From positions 15,151,298 to 15,215,297 of the forward strand of contig OX465583.1 of NCBI GenBank assembly GCA_950022655.1: DNA of 64,000 nt, written 5' to 3'. Shown piece by piece: positions 11,988 to 22,229 of this stretch; position 1 is the stretch's first letter, and each line of letters starts with the position of its first letter. Made by a program: the position numbers and the translations under genes. This DNA is from Alentia gelatinosa (Eukaryota; Annelida; Polychaeta; Phyllodocida; Polynoidae). The notes beneath the pieces were generated by a model. It saw nothing but the letters and a program-made list of their open reading frames with translations, was not told where the DNA came from and searched no databases.

Positions 11988-12806
11988 GGGCCCTGTTTTT
12001 CAGTAACGACATCGTCGGGCATCGATACCCTACGATCGTCCAGCGATTCCACGACATTCTGGAAGACACAAAATGGCCGCTGTTCTATAGACACGATCGT
12101 AGTGCGCCACTCACGATCGCCGCGAAAAATGTCGGCCGCTACGACAAATATAGAACTGTCTTAGGTTCTATAACACATCACTGTGCGTATATTGAGGATT
12201 TCTCCACTTCCCGACGGAATTAAGCAATGAAATTTTAACACGAGTAAGGGCTACATATAGACTATAATCGTTTAAAATATGAGGATGATCAGACGTAGCA
12301 TTCCGAAGTTATCGGCGTTTGAATTTCGTCATACCAATCGTCTGCTCTGGTGGCCAGTCACCCTCCCACCTCCCGTACGCAGTCAATACTGCATAAATTA
12401 GCGGAGGCGTCAGGAAAATACACTGGCCACCAGAGCAGACGATTGCTATTACAAAAATAAAACGCCGATATCTTCGGAACGCTGTGATCGATTTTCTTCA
12501 TATTTGGTACGATTATTTGTCATATGTATACCTTACTCGTGTTAAAATTTCATTGCTTAATTCGTACGGGAAGTGAAGTTGCGCATTCGGTACGACATGT
12601 CCATAGGTGTCATGAACGGACGACACTTTGGGCGACATTTTCAATCACGTGACCCCACGATTGTCGTGACTGAAAAACACGTCTGGACGCCCTGTGACTC
12701 TTACAGTCACGACATGTCGCCTATTCACTATAGTGTCGTGTCTATCGAACACTGACGGCAAAAACACGTCGCCCATAACGATTGTCGTGACTGAAAAACA
12801 GGGCCC
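11988..12806. mobile_element. TIR DNA element with a nested palindrome
   Basis: The left end gggccctgtttttcagt is mirrored at the right end (actgaaaaacagggccc), and the similarity continues into acgaca, giving TIRs of about 24 bases. No transposase is visible, so the element would be non-autonomous. I see no clear target duplication. Short open frames inside (11964-12164, 12573-12755) are consequences of the repeats, not genes. Confidence 0.6.
12205..12583. mobile_element. palindromic MITE nested in the TIR element
   Basis: The arms run from cacttcccgacggaattaag (about 12207) and its inverted partner ending near 12575. They include the internal pair tcgtctgctctggtggccag / ctggccaccagagcagacga, so each arm is about 155 bases around a 60-base centre. 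A partial copy of one arm lies at 34531-34625, showing this is a dispersed family. Confidence 0.7.
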
Positions 12807-12951
12807 TGGTGTAAGATGGCCACATGAACGTGAGAACAGTTCATAGTTTATTCGTCAGGGGACGGATCGATCATGGTTTGGCTAAACTAGGTCATTGAAT
12901 AAAGGTATTCCCCTCAGAACATACCCAGCTACGGCAGTTTCGATGCCTATG

Positions 12952-14505
12952 GTGAGGGTGTCTGAGGGTGTGAGTGAGGGTGTGACTGAGGGTAAGGGTG
13001 TGACTGAGGGGGAAAGTGTGACTGAGGATGAGGGTGGGTCTGAGGGCTAGGGTAAGGATTTCTCTGAGGGCGTGGCACCGCGTGAGGTTGTGACTGAGGA
13101 TGAGAGTGTGACTGGGCATGAGGGTGTGTCTTACTTAGCTTGAGGTTGTGATTGAGGGTAAGGGTGTGTCTGAGGGTGAGGTTGTGTCTGAGGGTGAGGG
13201 TGTGACTGAGGGTGAAGTGACCTGAGGGTGAGGGTGTGACTGAGGGTGAGGGTGTGACTGAGGGTGAGGGTGTAACTGAGGGTGAAGTGACCTGAGGGCA
13301 AGATTGTGTCTGAGAGTGAGGTTGTGTCTGAGGGTGAGGGTGTGACTGAGGGTGAAGGTGTATCTGACAGTGAGGGTGTGTCGTAGGTTGAGGTTGTGAC
13401 TGTGATGGTTTGACTAACGGTGGGGGTGTGCCTGAGGGTGAGGTCAAGGATGTGTCTGAAGGTGTGTTTGAGGGTTAAAGTGTGACTGAGGATGGAATTG
13501 TGATCAAGGGTGAGGTTGTGACTGAGGGTGAGAATGTGACTGAGGATGTGGGTGTTACTGAGGGTGAGAGTGTGACTGAGGATGTGGGTGTTACTGAGGG
13601 TGAGAGTGTGACTGAGTGTAAGAATGTGACTGAGGATGTGGGTGTTAATGAGGGTGAGAATGTGACTGAGAGTGAGGATGTCAGTAAAGGTGAGGGTCTG
13701 TCTGAGGGTCAAGCAGAGTATGTATCCAAAGATGTGTCTGAGGGTGAGGGTGTCACTGAGCGTGAGGGTGTGTCTTACTTAGGTTGAAGTTGTGATCGAG
13801 GGTTAGGTTGTGACTCAGGGTGAGGGTGTGTCTGAGGGGGAGGTTTCTTTTGTTTTATTTTATTTAGGTAAATAACATACATTCACCAAAGGTAGGCGTT
13901 CTTAGATATAGCACATATACAACAGTATGTACGAGGATGTGACTGAGGGTGAGTGTGTAAATGAGACCTAAAGGTGAGGTTGTTACAGAGGGTGAGGGTG
14001 TGACTGAGGGTGAGGGTGTAACTGAGGGTGAGCGTTTGTCTTAGGTTGAGGTTGTGACTGAGGGTGATATTTTGACTTAGGTTGAGTGTGAGGATGAGGG
14101 TGAGGATGTGTCTGAAGGTGTGCCTGAGGATGAAGGTGTGACTGAGGGTGAGGTTGTCTCTTAAATTGAGGTTGTGATTGAAGGTGAGGTTATTACTGAG
14201 GGTGAGGGTGTAACTCAGGGTGAGGGTTTGTCTAAAGTTGAGGTTTTGACTGAGGTTGAGGTAGTGATGGAGGGTGGGGTTGTGACTGAGGGTGAGGGTA
14301 TGACTGATGGTTAAGATGTGACTAAGGGTGTGGGTGTGACAGGGTGAGAATGTAACTGAAGGTGAGGCTGTGTCTTAGATTTAGGTTGTGACTGTGGGTG
14401 AGGTTCTGACCGAGGGTAAGGTGACTGAGGGCAAGAGAGTGTCTGCGGGTGAGGTTTGGGATGTGTCAGAGGGTGTTTTAGAGGGTGAGTGTGTGACCTT
14501 TTTTA
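12952..14505. repeat. 18-bp minisatellite (GTGACTGAGGGTGAGGGT)n
   Basis: About 1.5 kb of imperfect units with 18-base periodicity. A foreign AT-rich segment interrupts it at about 13843-13931. On the plus strand the unit reads VTEGEG and on the minus strand Pro/His/Ser/Thr-rich, so several long open frames arise on both strands. Their lack of non-repetitive sequence and their frequent interruption argue against protein coding. Confidence 0.85.
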
Positions 14506-14972
14506 TATATAATCTTTATTTAGACTATAAAAGCATTCATCCAGTAAGGCTGATTTGATCAGTATAGCCTCTTGGGTAAGATCATCATTTGTTGTCGAGC
14601 CACACTGGCACGGTAATAGTAAATAGTCTTTCCTTTGAGAAAACATTCTATCATACTCCTTTTCGTCCAAAACCCTAACCTATCGAACTTCTACATCTAG
14701 ATATAAAACCCCAAGTATCCAAATAACCAAAAGGCGGTGAGTCATCTATAACATATAAACATTAAAATAGTATCACTGTTGAAGTGATTACACATATGGT
14801 TCAACATCTACAATCACTTTCAAAAGATACTATGATCTAAATACTCATTTGACCTTTTTTTCTCATTTTCAAGTTAAAGATATATTATAGGTCGTTTTAT
14901 AAGTCATCGGTGATTTCTTTGTTATTTCCTGATAGATACAAATCATTCATAAGTCTATAGACTGCATCCGTA

Positions 14973-15245
14973 GTGTCCCTGTCTTTATGGAACCCTACTG
15001 AATATCATGAAAGATGTTCTTGCACTCAATACGATCCTTCAAATACACGTAGAATGATTTACCCGTGCCAGACATGCAACACTCCCCTGAGTGTAAAACA
15101 TCTCATGCTACATTGTCAGGCCACCAAAGGGAGCAGGAAGAAATTCCTGAAGAATGTGAGAACATGGCGCAGTGTTTTCCATAACACTGAGAAGAAAGAA
15201 ATTCTTGACTTCCTCAGGGAATGTAAGATTTTCGATAAGATATGA
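14973..15245 (+). pseudogene. non-LTR retrotransposon, C-terminal fragment
   Basis: The open frame ends a protein with CQTCNTPLSVKHLMLHC followed by RKKFLKNV and ILDFLRECKIFDKI. A CxxC-x-PLxVxHLxxxC motif near the C terminus, then a hydrophobic helix, is the usual tail of the ORF2 reverse transcriptase of non-LTR elements in the I/Jockey group. No reverse transcriptase core is found upstream, so this is a 5'-truncated copy, as expected for such elements. The clade is inference. Confidence 0.6.
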
Positions 15246-15928
15246 TTGAGAAAAGTAAGATGCAACCAGGCAGCATAGCTTGTTATTCCAACAGGATATG
15301 CAAATTTGAGTAAAGTAAACCAAAGTAAGTCTAATTGAACAAATTGGACGTTAAACTACCCAAACAAACAAACACTAAGGAGAAGACAATTTGATTGGCT
15401 CTGAGGATACTTATTAGATCATGGTGGAGGATGCAGACCTTTGTAGTCCTACTTTGAGAGCTCTGGCGACATTGGGACGGACTACAGTCTATGATAATAG
15501 TAGCTGAGTTCTGAGCCCTGCCACACCAGCTGTTGTATCTCAAGAGAAGTCTGCGTGCCTTCCAGTATCTAGCACCATCACATGTTGGAGTTCCATTAAG
15601 GGTAGGAGGGTACGAATTAGGAAACAATTTTTAAGTGACTGAGTCCTCGAAATCAGCATCTTAAAGCAAATCAAATTGACATTTTCCCCTGTTGTGTACT
15701 GTGAGAGCTATCATATCTTACTTTGCTCGATTCATCAAGTGAAGATATTCCAATGAATATTTTACAACGCCATTCATTCCTTAGTTTCAGCGTCATCATT
15801 ATATGATATTCTAAGGGATAACTTGAATGCATTTATCATATCTAAGCACATAATCCCTGAAGCTGTTCCCAAATATTTATTCTCATATATGGTGAAAATA
15901 TTTAATGAGATTCTCTATTTCATAACAG
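15246..15928 (+). other. upstream region of the LRAT-like/NADAR gene; 3' splice site
   Basis: No coding exon is recognised. The segment ends in a good splice acceptor (ctatttcataacag, AG at 15927-15928) only 15 bases before the ATG of the next gene. This suggests an intron in the 5' UTR, with a non-coding first exon further upstream that I cannot place. Confidence 0.5.
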
Positions 15929-15943
15929 GTCCTCATTTGGAAA

Positions 15944-18900
15944 ATGGCGAAGAGAAGCAAGATTGGAATGGAGAAGTCAAGACTGACAACAAAGATTGTA
16001 CCAAAGGCCATCGACCGTTTATTGTCTCCACGGACTGTGGCTATCATCGAGGAGACTGTCAAGATACTTGAAGACACTCTGACAGATCCAGCTTTAGAGA
16101 TCCACACAGTATGTGATGTAAAGCCTGGTGATCATATCATTCTTCGTCCACAGCATGCTGACCTACTGGATGAAATGATCATGGGTCACCATGCAGTCGT
16201 GACCAATGTAAATGAGCAGGAGAACGCAATAGACATCATACATTACAACTCAGACATTTTCAACATAATTGATCACAAAACTGTGTGGGAGAGAATGAAT
16301 CTACAAATTTTGATCAAAGGGAAAGTGATTTCATCCACAATTCACTTAAATGACAATGTTTGTTTATTCAAGGTCAAGTACGACGATGAGAATAATGTGA
16401 GAGATGTGAATGATGTTATCAAGTCAGCAAAGGCGAGACTAGGGGAAGAGGATTTTAATTTCTTTTTGAACAACGATGAACAGTTTGCTTACTGGTGCAA
16501 ATCTGGTGCACCCAAATCATGTCGAAACCAGAAATATATTTTCAAAATAGCAAATACTACCCTAGAGTTGTACACAAAGGGCATTTTCATAACAGTCAGC
16601 AAGCATTTTGGCAAAAATCTAGAATCAATTCCAGCTTCGAAGATAGCCAAAACCCTATCCAAAGGTCTGGGTAGGAAGGCAGTTTGGGAAATACTTCCAA
16701 TGCCTCCCTCAAGTCTCATTAAGGGAAAAGTAAATAAACTGGCCTTTGATAAAAACTCTGCAGAATACGATGTGTGTTCCTCTACAGAAAATCAAGAGCA
16801 CCATTCGACTTTCAAGACAAGAGAACCAGTAGATCATACTGGGCAAGGGAAATCTTCAGAAACTCTATGGAACACAGTAAAAGAGGTTCTGATCGAAGGA
16901 GCAGAGAGAGTAGTGAGAAATGCTGGTCGAAAGGTAGCTTCAGATACTGTCAAGAATACTGGAAAAAGGGCTTTGAAAAAAGGGGCAGAGAAAGTAATGA
17001 AAGATGCCAGTAGAAAGGTAGCTTCAGATACTGTAAAAAATACTGGGGGAAAGGTTTTGAAAAAAGGAGCAGAGACAGTAGGAAAAGATGCTGGTCGAAA
17101 GGTAGCTTCAGATATTGTCAAGAATACTGGAAAAAGGGCTTTGAAAAAAGGGGCAGAGAAAGTAATGAAAGATGCTGGTCGAAAGGTAGCTTCAGATACT
17201 GTCAAAAATACTGGGGGAAAGGTTTTGAAAAAAGGAGCAGAGACAGTAGGAAAAGATGCTGGTCGAAAAGTAGCATCAGTAACTATCAAGAATACTGGAA
17301 AAAGGGCTTTGAAAAAAGGGGCAGAGAAAGTAATGAAAGATGTTGGTCGAAAGGTAGCTTCAGATACTGTCAAAAATACTGGGGGAAAGGTTGTGAAAAA
17401 AGGAGCAGAGACATTAGTAAAAGATGCTGGTCGAAAAGTAGCATCAGTCACTATCAAGAATACTGGAAAAAGGGCTTTGAAAAAAGGAGCAGAGAAAGTA
17501 ATGAAAGATGCTGGTCGAAAGGTAGCTTCAGATACTGTCAAAAATACTGGGGGAAAGGTTTTGAAAAAAGGAGCAGAGACAGTAGTAAAAGATGCTGGTC
17601 GAAAAGTAGCATCAGTAACTGTCAAGAATACTGGAAAAAGGGCTTTGAAAAAAGGAGCAGAGAAAGTAATGAAAGATGTTGGTCGAAAAGTAGCTTCAGA
17701 TACTGTCAAAAATACTGGGGAAAAGGTTTTGAAAAAAGGGGCAGAGAAAGTAATGAAAGATGCTGGCCGAAGAATAGCTTCAGATACTGTCAAAAATACT
17801 GGGGAAAAGGTTTTGAAAAAAGGAGCAGAGAAAGTAGTAAAAGATACTGGTCGAAAGGTAGTTTCAGAAACTGTTAAGAATACTGGAAAGGAGGTTGTGA
17901 AAAAGGGTTCAAAGGGGATTATCAATGAGGCTGGGAGAAAGATGACTTCAGAAACCGTCAAGAAAACCGGCAAAGAAGCATTAAAAAAGGGTTCCAAAAA
18001 TCTGGCTAAAACTGCTAGTAAGAAAGGGGCAAAATCAGCTGATACATTCATTAGTCAAACTGTTAAAGGCGTTACTGCATCTTCTGGAACATCCTCGCTA
18101 ACTGTGTTTGAGGCTCTTGGGACTGCTGCAAAAGCTGAAGCATCTGCTATTGCATTTGGAGCTGTGATTAGTGCTGGTTTTGCTGTAAAAAACATTGTTT
18201 CTGCTAAAAGCAAACTTCACGATGGAAAGATAACTTCCTCTGAGTTCAACTCTCATGTGACTAAGACGGTAGTAGGGACAGCCACAGATATCTCTCTAGG
18301 TGCAGCCGGTACAATAGTTGGAACTGTGGTGGGTGGACCAGTCGGCATGTTTGTTGGCAGTTTAATTGGCTCAGGTATTGGATTATACTTAGGGGAAAAG
18401 GCTGGAAAAAAGATTCACCAGGCAGGCTTCGCTCCCAAATGGGTAAAGGAGGAAAATGACCAAGATAATCTTTCAAAGGAAAATTCTGAAACAGAAAGCA
18501 ATGTGAATATAAGGAAGACCCTCTCGGGGATTGTCTTTGATGGCCAGAGAGCTTTTCTCAGCAGTTTTGCCAACTGCAGCATCACAGTGGATGTCACTTG
18601 GATCAAAAGTGGTCAGGTTACTGCACAAAGCCCTGTGGTCTCTGAACGAAGAACCTTTGATTCTGTTGAGCATGCGTTCATTTACAGCAAGGCGGCATAT
18701 CACGGAGATACAACCAGAGCGGAACAGGTGCTGCAGACCCCGAATCCCACTGACGTGAGGGCATTAGGCAAGGTAATCAAGACCAGCAAAGAATGGAACG
18801 AAATCCAAGAACAAATCATGGAGGAGCTGATGACAATGAAGTTCACTCTCCACCACAATTTGAAGGAGAAACTGATAGCGACGTACCCGGAACCCTTGAT

Positions 18901-19048
18901 AGAAGGGACACTGGACTGTTACTGGGGTGGCGGTGCAGCTGTGCACGACAAAATCTATGACCAAAGGTGTTACAAAGGGAAGAACCGGATGGGCAAGCTG
19001 TTGATGAAAGTGCGAGAAGAACTGATGAACGATTCAACAGCATCTTAA
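15944..19048 (+). CDS. LRAT-like / 28-aa repeat / glycine-zipper / NADAR protein
   Basis: Single coding exon of 1034 codons; the ATG at 15944 sits in a good context (aaaATGgcg) just after a splice acceptor. Domains in order: residues 58-190, LRAT/HRASLS-like papain fold (PGDHI at 61, HHAVV at 82, IIHY at 98, FNFFLNNDEQFAYWCKSG at 171-188). The usual NCEHF catalytic motif reads NDEQF, so the nucleophile Cys is Asp and acyltransferase activity is unlikely. Residues 328-691: thirteen Lys-rich 28-residue repeats, predicted helical. Residues 720-825: Ala/Gly-rich hydrophobic segments with glycine zippers, possibly membrane-associating. Residues 860-1029: NADAR domain (VEHAFIYSKA, EW at 950-951, DCYWGGG, KNRMGKLLMKVREEL). 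Known NADAR proteins (YbiA and relatives) are N-glycosidase-type or ADP-ribose-removing enzymes; the substrate here is unknown. No signal peptide is seen. A role in innate defence or NAD/ADP-ribose metabolism is inference. Confidence 0.9.
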   Translation: MAKRSKIGMEKSRLTTKIVPKAIDRLLSPRTVAIIEETVKILEDTLTDPALEIHTVCDVKPGDHIILRPQHADLLDEMIMGHHAVVTNVNEQENAIDIIHYNSDIFNIIDHKTVWERMNLQILIKGKVISSTIHLNDNVCLFKVKYDDENNVRDVNDVIKSAKARLGEEDFNFFLNNDEQFAYWCKSGAPKSCRNQKYIFKIANTTLELYTKGIFITVSKHFGKNLESIPASKIAKTLSKGLGRKAVWEILPMPPSSLIKGKVNKLAFDKNSAEYDVCSSTENQEHHSTFKTREPVDHTGQGKSSETLWNTVKEVLIEGAERVVRNAGRKVASDTVKNTGKRALKKGAEKVMKDASRKVASDTVKNTGGKVLKKGAETVGKDAGRKVASDIVKNTGKRALKKGAEKVMKDAGRKVASDTVKNTGGKVLKKGAETVGKDAGRKVASVTIKNTGKRALKKGAEKVMKDVGRKVASDTVKNTGGKVVKKGAETLVKDAGRKVASVTIKNTGKRALKKGAEKVMKDAGRKVASDTVKNTGGKVLKKGAETVVKDAGRKVASVTVKNTGKRALKKGAEKVMKDVGRKVASDTVKNTGEKVLKKGAEKVMKDAGRRIASDTVKNTGEKVLKKGAEKVVKDTGRKVVSETVKNTGKEVVKKGSKGIINEAGRKMTSETVKKTGKEALKKGSKNLAKTASKKGAKSADTFISQTVKGVTASSGTSSLTVFEALGTAAKAEASAIAFGAVISAGFAVKNIVSAKSKLHDGKITSSEFNSHVTKTVVGTATDISLGAAGTIVGTVVGGPVGMFVGSLIGSGIGLYLGEKAGKKIHQAGFAPKWVKEENDQDNLSKENSETESNVNIRKTLSGIVFDGQRAFLSSFANCSITVDVTWIKSGQVTAQSPVVSERRTFDSVEHAFIYSKAAYHGDTTRAEQVLQTPNPTDVRALGKVIKTSKEWNEIQEQIMEELMTMKFTLHHNLKEKLIATYPEPLIEGTLDCYWGGGAAVHDKIYDQRCYKGKNRMGKLLMKVREELMNDSTAS
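16925..18016 (+). repeat. thirteen 84-bp coding repeats with a 168-bp higher-order unit
   Basis: Glycine of the (A/V)GRK motif recurs at residues 328, 356, 384, 412, 440 and so on to 664, exactly every 28 residues. Odd and even repeats alternate (KRALKKGAEKVMKD against GKVLKKGAETVGKD), so the array grew by duplicating 168-bp pairs. The central copies are almost identical at the DNA level and the last two or three are diverged. The minus strand stays open for 405 codons here only because of the repeat. Confidence 0.95.
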
Positions 19049-19359
19049 TTAGCCTTTAACTTTCAATGATTAGTAATTGCATAACAACAGGGGACAAAAT
19101 TGAATTACAGTTTATAAGCATATCTTGACATAAACTGGACTGTAACAAACGATCAAAGACCTTCAGAAAGATTGTAAAGATCTTATCATTTATGTCAAGA
19201 ATGAGCGGCTTATCAATTTATGATTTAGAAATGAGTATTTGATATTACTTGTGAATTACATAAAGGAAAGTAAACTGTAGAGCATGAAGAGTATACTTTG
19301 ATTGTCCAACGTCATATTTACTCAACCACTTTGAAGTGTGTTTCTATATTCATTCTAAG

Positions 19360-19920
19360 TATCTAAGAAAATTGGGAAACTTTTGGTGACTACAGAATGA
19401 CAGTGTCTCTGACAGTGGCCCGACATAAATAAAACACCAAAAGTATCCCCTGAGATGAAAATCTTTAACATGTCTCAGCCTTATAAGACCTGATCCTTAT
19501 GAAAAAGTTATTACAGGCCTTTCCGGGAAAATTTGAATTGTGTATCTATCTCTATTTAAAGTATCTAAGAAAAATTGGAATTCTTTTTGTCACTACAGAT
19601 TGACACGGTCTGAGACTGTTGCCCGACATAAAAAAAAAATCAAAAGTTTCCCCTAAGATGGAAATCTTAAAAATGTCTCAGCCCTCTCAGAATAGCTATT
19701 ACAGGCCTTTCTGAGGCACTTTCAATTGTGCATCTATCTTTATTCTATGTATCTAAGAAAAATGGGAAAAAGGTTTTTGTCACCGTATGAGACTCACTGT
19801 TGTCCAACATAAAAAAAAACAACATCAAAAGTATTATGATGGAATTCTAAAAATGTCTCTCCTTTATAAGACCAAACAAGTATTACAGGCCTCTCCGGGA
19901 CACTTCTTATTGTATAACAG
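19360..19920 (+). repeat. three diverged tandem copies of a 190-200-bp unit
   Basis: The phrase tatctaagaaaa begins at 19360, about 19563 and 19750. Each copy includes 'gcccgacataaa', 'aaatgtctcagcc' and 'attacaggcctttc'. The array lies directly 3' of the LRAT-like/NADAR gene and may form part of its 3' UTR. Confidence 0.75.
19428..19433 (+). terminator. candidate polyadenylation signal AATAAA
   Basis: This is the first canonical AATAAA after the stop codon at 19046-19048, about 380 bases downstream. It lies in the first copy of the tandem repeat, where the other copies have only a poly-A variant, so only this copy could work. Use is not proven. Confidence 0.4.
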
Positions 19921-20706
19921 CTATTATAGGCATTTGATCATATGATCTGACAGAGGGTCCCACAGTTGTTCACATTTTCTTCCACCAGACGGCGCCAGTG
20001 TTATCTGCACCCAGGTTCATGTCCATTCTCGGGAACGGAACATTCAAACCAAAACCAGGCTCTATAGCAACAGCTGGCAAAGGATTTTGGTATTTTCGGG
20101 CACCCTAGCTTTCTGGTATTATAGCTTGACTAGCGGAACGTACATCTATGTTTGAACTAACTGTACATGATTAATATGCGTAATTAAAGGTAGTTTCTAA
20201 CAAGATATGAAAATAAACTTTGTGTTACAGAAGTATGAATCTTTGAATCTGCAGATTTTTGTACTTTTGCATAAGTTTTTATTTTGATATTTCTAGCGGC
20301 CTGTGATCTGCAATTTTGCCAGATTGCTGGAGAAAACCCAAAATCTTTGTGAAACAAAGGAACCCACCTACCATCTTCCCCTGCCCCTCAGCTAAATGCC
20401 AGTTTTTGCTTTGTGTCTCTATGTTGGATATTTACGGAGATACTACTTGAGATGTATATTGGGTTTTGGGACTAGATCTAGAGCAAAGAAACGACTGTGA
20501 GTCGGGAATACATTGACTTGTCAAATGCATGGGCGACAGTAAAATTGAAGGTAAATACTTGGGTAAATACTTTCCATATCTGTTTTTTATTGTGCTAACG
20601 TCGACCTTTCACTTTGAAAACTACTTAACATCACTAAGGGAATCACTTGCTTTAGGTTATAGGGGTTTAGATCATTATAGCTAATACTCATAATAGTTAA
20701 TTCTAC
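19921..20706. other. no gene recognised
   Basis: AT-rich sequence without long open frames or recognised repeats. Confidence 0.4.
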
Positions 20707-20715
20707 AAGTAGTTA

Positions 20716-21268
20716 CAGAGGAGGTGTGAAGCGCAGCGCCCCCTATACCGACTTGGTTCATATATACGATCAGGGCTGCCTCACGGTGCCACTCTCAAAC
20801 ATGCCAGCAAGGGGGAAGGAGCTCTGAGAAGAACCCCCACCAAAAACATGAAAAATACAAATAGCTCTTGTGTCATGAATAACAGGCCGATTTTGATAAA
20901 CAGAACATGGTTAGCAACCTAAGACATGGGCCTACTTAGTGATATACATGTCATATACCTGTGCTATGGCTAAGGTTTCCTGTCGTAGGTTGAACATTGG
21001 AATTTGTGAGAAAAAAGGCTGTATTCCACAACACAAAACAACCCTAAAACGTGGAGCTCTATTGAGCTCTATTGTGGTTTGGAATAAATTAGATGCCACT
21101 CTATCAATATCTGAAAAGATTTTTGATAGAGCTCTAACAGTTTGTATGTAGTAGCTGTTACTATTTAGCCTATTTTTGCTATACTTTAGCATAGGAATAG
21201 AGCTGCATCAGCTGTCATTTGCGTTCATGCTAAAACGATAGGGGGCGCTGCGCTTCACACCTCCTCTG
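20716..21268. mobile_element. 553-bp TIR element with 9-bp target duplication (MULE-like)
   Basis: The ends are perfect 31-bp inverted repeats beginning CAGAGGAGGTGTGAAGCG (20716-20746 and 21238-21268). The nonamer aagtagtta flanks it exactly at 20707-20715 and 21269-21277. A 9-bp duplication is typical of Mutator-like elements. A 70-codon open frame inside (20939-21151) contains WNKLDATLSISEKIF, resembling the end of a reverse transcriptase-like protein but too short to assign. No transposase is seen, so the element is non-autonomous. Confidence 0.85.
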
Positions 21269-21277
21269 AAGTAGTTA

Positions 21278-22163
21278 TAAGCTAGGACTACTAGAAAAAA
21301 AATTGGAATCGCAACACCACAAATCGTTTTTCTTCATAAAACAAAAATCACATAAATGATGGTATGGGCATTTTAAGCCTGATTTTGATCCAAACTGCCA
21401 AGAATCACCAGGGAAATGAACACCTTGTACTTCGGTTAAGGTTGGTTTCAATGGCGTGAAAAGTCAGTCAAGATTGTTTAACCCTTCATGGCATACTGCA
21501 CTGCTGGAGCAACTTTTGGAAAAACTGCAGAGCGACAAACCCGAGCGGCACAGTGTGCCTTTGTGGAGCCGGACGTACCGGTTACTACTTTGCATGACGT
21601 CAGTGTTTCTCCCGAGAACAGAAAACACTTCGCGAAAAAAAGCAGGTACATGTATTTCAAATATATGCCACCACGTAATCGCGTATATCTAATATTTATT
21701 GGCATGTCTTTATATGTAGCCTATACATCCATATTTCACGCCATCGTATGTGATGTATGCAACTATGTTTTCCTTGTATGCGGAAGCGTAATGGCTGTAT
21801 TTGCCTCAAACCATATATGAGGAGACATATCCTGTGTGTGACATAGTTAATTATACCCTGGAGTGATAGGAATATTTTCCAAAACTTGATTTTGCATGCC
21901 TGGTTATTTGAAAGGAAGGAATCCTGCCTGCCGACCCAGGCCAAAGTCAACCGAGATCTGCCAATTGTGTAGAACCCCTCAACACACTTACAGCCATAAT
22001 CAGAGAACAGTAAGATTATTGTGCTAAGTGTACTGGCATTTTTTTCTTAATCTTAATAAATATGTAGGTCTGTGGTTCTATTGATATAAAATCCCCACTT
22101 CAAATTAGGATCAGAATTATGAAAATATTACATCATGCATCATTGATCTGATTAATATGCATT
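21278..22163. other. no gene recognised
   Basis: Mostly AT-rich. Open frames of 70-110 codons at 21456-21820 on both strands overlap each other and show no domain. Confidence 0.4.
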
Positions 22164-22229
22164 TTAGATCATTTTAGGAGGGGGATATGGGAACCCCCCC
22201 CCCCCCCCTCCCCAGTCACCGCCATGAGA

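Noticed and set aside
13131..13787. Long open frames on both strands (193, 166 and 101 codons)
   Set aside because: All are periodic translations of the 18-bp minisatellite with no unique sequence.
16834..18051. 405-codon open frame on the minus strand inside the NADAR gene
   Set aside because: It is the mirror of the 84-bp coding repeats. One open antisense unit repeats thirteen times, so length is not evidence; it has no domain and no splice or start context.
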